Shown piece by piece: positions 5,787 through 6,924 of a stretch of DNA of 6,924 nucleotides. Position 1 is the first letter of the stretch. Each line of letters opens with the position of its first letter. The notes below the pieces were generated by a model. That model was not told the origin of the DNA, did not search any database, and saw nothing but the letters and a program-made list of their open reading frames with translations. Position numbers and translations under genes: made by a program. Source of the stretch: Sphingobacteriaceae bacterium (GTDB lineage: Bacteria > Bacteroidota > Bacteroidia > B-17B0 > Aurantibacillaceae); NCBI GenBank assembly GCA_023251695.1, contig JAHEYE010000186.1:1-6924 (forward strand), written 5' to 3'.

Positions 5787-6299
5787 GTGAAGTTTTACAT
5801 ATACATATTTATCGTTCTTTCCGCATTTTTATATTCTTGCAGAAACGATGCATCATCTGTATCGTCGGAAACCACAAAAACCGACAGCAGCACCTCATCC
5901 TTTAACTGGATTGAGGGAAAGTATCTTGTTATGAACGACCAATCCGGTTTTTATTATGAAGAATGGAAAAAAGTAGACGCAAATAATTACACGGGTAGAG
6001 GTTATTTTTTGAAGAAGGATGGCATTGATACCTTGTATAGCATTAAAATGCGCTTGATGCATGAAAAAGATAAGACTATTTTGTTTTACGATGTAAAAGA
6101 TCAAAAGGAAACAAAGGAAACAGAATTTACACTAACCAAGGGCGAAAACAATGTTTATGTTTTTGAAAACCCTTTCCGCGATTTTCCATCCATTCTCCAA
6201 TATAAAATCATGGGTGATAATACTATTGATGTGACCGAGCGCGGTTTCGAAAAGAACAAGGAAAAGGTAGTTACCTACCAGGCGCGGAAGATTGATTAA
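5787..6299 (+). CDS. Lipoprotein resembling DUF6265 proteins
   Basis: A 170-residue predicted lipoprotein. The N-terminus MKFYIYIFIVLSAFLYSC is a lipoprotein signal with lipobox LYSC and acylated Cys18, followed by a Ser/Thr-rich linker (about 20-39). The folded part resembles the DUF6265 family, small lipocalin-like proteins: NWIEGKYLV opening (40-48), YYEEW (56-60), YTGRGYFLKKDG (68-79), then FENPFRDFPSILQY (126-139), where the family normally has FENPxHDFP. Arg131 replaces that histidine. Function unknown; likely attached to the inner or outer membrane facing the periplasm or surface. The GTG start is the only sensible one: an in-frame stop lies at 5766-5768 and the next ATG would remove the lipobox. 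It is divergent from the operon and its stop overlaps that of the next gene. Confidence 0.78.
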   Translation: MKFYIYIFIVLSAFLYSCRNDASSVSSETTKTDSSTSSFNWIEGKYLVMNDQSGFYYEEWKKVDANNYTGRGYFLKKDGIDTLYSIKMRLMHEKDKTILFYDVKDQKETKETEFTLTKGENNVYVFENPFRDFPSILQYKIMGDNTIDVTERGFEKNKEKVVTYQARKID

Positions 6300-6924
6300 A
6301 AGAATGCGCGCACCTGCGCACCGCCTATGTGCACAATATTAGAGTTAGGCGATTTCCTTCCATCATAATTAATACTTATCTGTATGTTTCCGGTCAAATT
6401 CCGCTGATAACTGATGGTCCAGGTGTAATTATAGCCGGGCTTTAAGGCATTCAGCATTTCATAAGCAACCGGTGAACTTTCTATATCATTATAAGTAATG
6501 GTCAGAAAATCGGCACGTAAATTAAAACTTCCTTTTTCAGATTGATTGTAACGCATCTCCAAGGCATAATCGTTAATTAATGCTTTTTGGAAACCTCCCT
6601 CAGCCAGGTTTTGTTTTTGCGTGTATTTAAATATACCGCTTATGCGGAATGCTGTACTGGGTTGAAAACTTAATTTCTCCTCTAAATCATAAAACTCAAT
6701 CTTATAATTCCTTGTTTTAAAATATTCCGAACTGTATGTTTTATATCCTCCCGAATTATTACTTAGAAAACTCCAGGCCTTTAAAAAATTTAAGCGGATA
6801 CGAACTTCATGCGAAAAATTATCGCGCGCATCAAATCCATTTAATAATAATTGTTTGCTTTTATTATTGAGGAAATTATAATCCATGCCGAAAAAAGTGG
6901 CCGACTGGTTAAAAAACAAACTCT
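6296..6924 (-). CDS. C-terminal part of a large, probably outer-membrane beta-barrel protein (partial)
   Basis: Only the last roughly 209 residues are inside the window; the frame stays open to the right edge, so no start is assigned (the internal TTG at 6919 is not a convincing start). The sequence is rich in alternating aromatic/polar strands, for example ALEMRYNQSEKGSFNLRADF, NYTWTISYQRNLTGNIQISINYDG, and ends VHIGGAQVRAFF with a terminal Phe, the usual beta-signal of proteins inserted by the BAM machinery. The pattern NYTW-SYQR-YDGRKS-VQVRAFF resembles the C-termini of large uncharacterised Bacteroidota proteins of around a thousand residues, as far as recall allows. It is convergent with the lipoprotein gene, and the two TAA stops share the palindrome TTAA. 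Confidence 0.65.
   Translation of the reverse strand, partial: SLFFNQSATFFGMDYNFLNNKSKQLLLNGFDARDNFSHEVRIRLNFLKAWSFLSNNSGGYKTYSSEYFKTRNYKIEFYDLEEKLSFQPSTAFRISGIFKYTQKQNLAEGGFQKALINDYALEMRYNQSEKGSFNLRADFLTITYNDIESSPVAYEMLNALKPGYNYTWTISYQRNLTGNIQISINYDGRKSPNSNIVHIGGAQVRAFF

Noticed and set aside
5714..5905. 63-residue plus-strand frame in the divergent region
   Set aside because: It overlaps the signal peptides of both divergent genes in another frame; both of those have convincing signal sequences, so this one is not needed.
6305..6320. GC-rich near-palindromic stretch (TGCGCGCA and a nearby TGCGCA) just after the lipoprotein stop
   Set aside because: It encodes the conserved QVRAFF end of the opposite-strand protein, has no T-run after it, and the repeated units do not form a good terminator stem.
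1..6924. Search for tRNA, rRNA, CRISPR repeats, transposase genes or long direct repeats
   Set aside because: None seen by eye; coding genes occupy essentially the whole window and no repeated units with regular spacing were found.

Overview
The window looks like a chromosomal segment of a low-GC Bacteroidota (Bacteroidetes) bacterium. The evidence is the A/T-rich codon use, mostly weak Shine-Dalgarno sites, a perfect TAnnTTTG-type promoter element, a Bacteroidota-style lipoprotein, and a partial protein with the aromatic C-terminus of an outer-membrane beta-barrel. No tRNA, rRNA, CRISPR array, insertion sequence or other mobile element was seen. Coding density is very high; the longest non-coding stretch is about 53 bases.

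Layout. (1) Positions 6-410 (+) encode methylmalonyl-CoA epimerase. (2) Positions 412-5733 (-) hold six co-directional genes with gaps of 1 to 14 bases, which is almost certainly one operon. In transcription order they are: a secreted small beta-barrel-like protein; a DAO-family FAD oxidoreductase; a retropepsin-like 'ATP-dependent zinc protease' (RimB-like); the ATP-grasp glutamate ligase RimK; an AstE/aspartoacylase-type M14 metallo-hydrolase; and a flavin-dependent halogenase-like oxidoreductase. (3) Positions 5787-6299 (+) encode a lipoprotein resembling DUF6265 proteins, divergent from the operon. (4) Positions 6296-6924 (-) hold the C-terminal part of a large, probably outer-membrane protein that runs off the right edge.

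How the genes may work together. The core is the trio protease / RimK / AstE-like hydrolase. RimK-type ligases add glutamate to a protein or small-molecule acceptor. The two hydrolases are the kind of enzymes that could remove or trim such a modification. In well-studied bacteria the acceptor is ribosomal protein S6. Here the trio is flanked in the same operon by two flavoenzymes, one carrying the full set of flavin-dependent halogenase signatures. That raises the speculative possibility of a small pathway that makes or edits a glutamylated and oxidised or halogenated product. An equally plausible reading is a housekeeping protein-modification trio with unrelated flavoenzymes in the same transcript.
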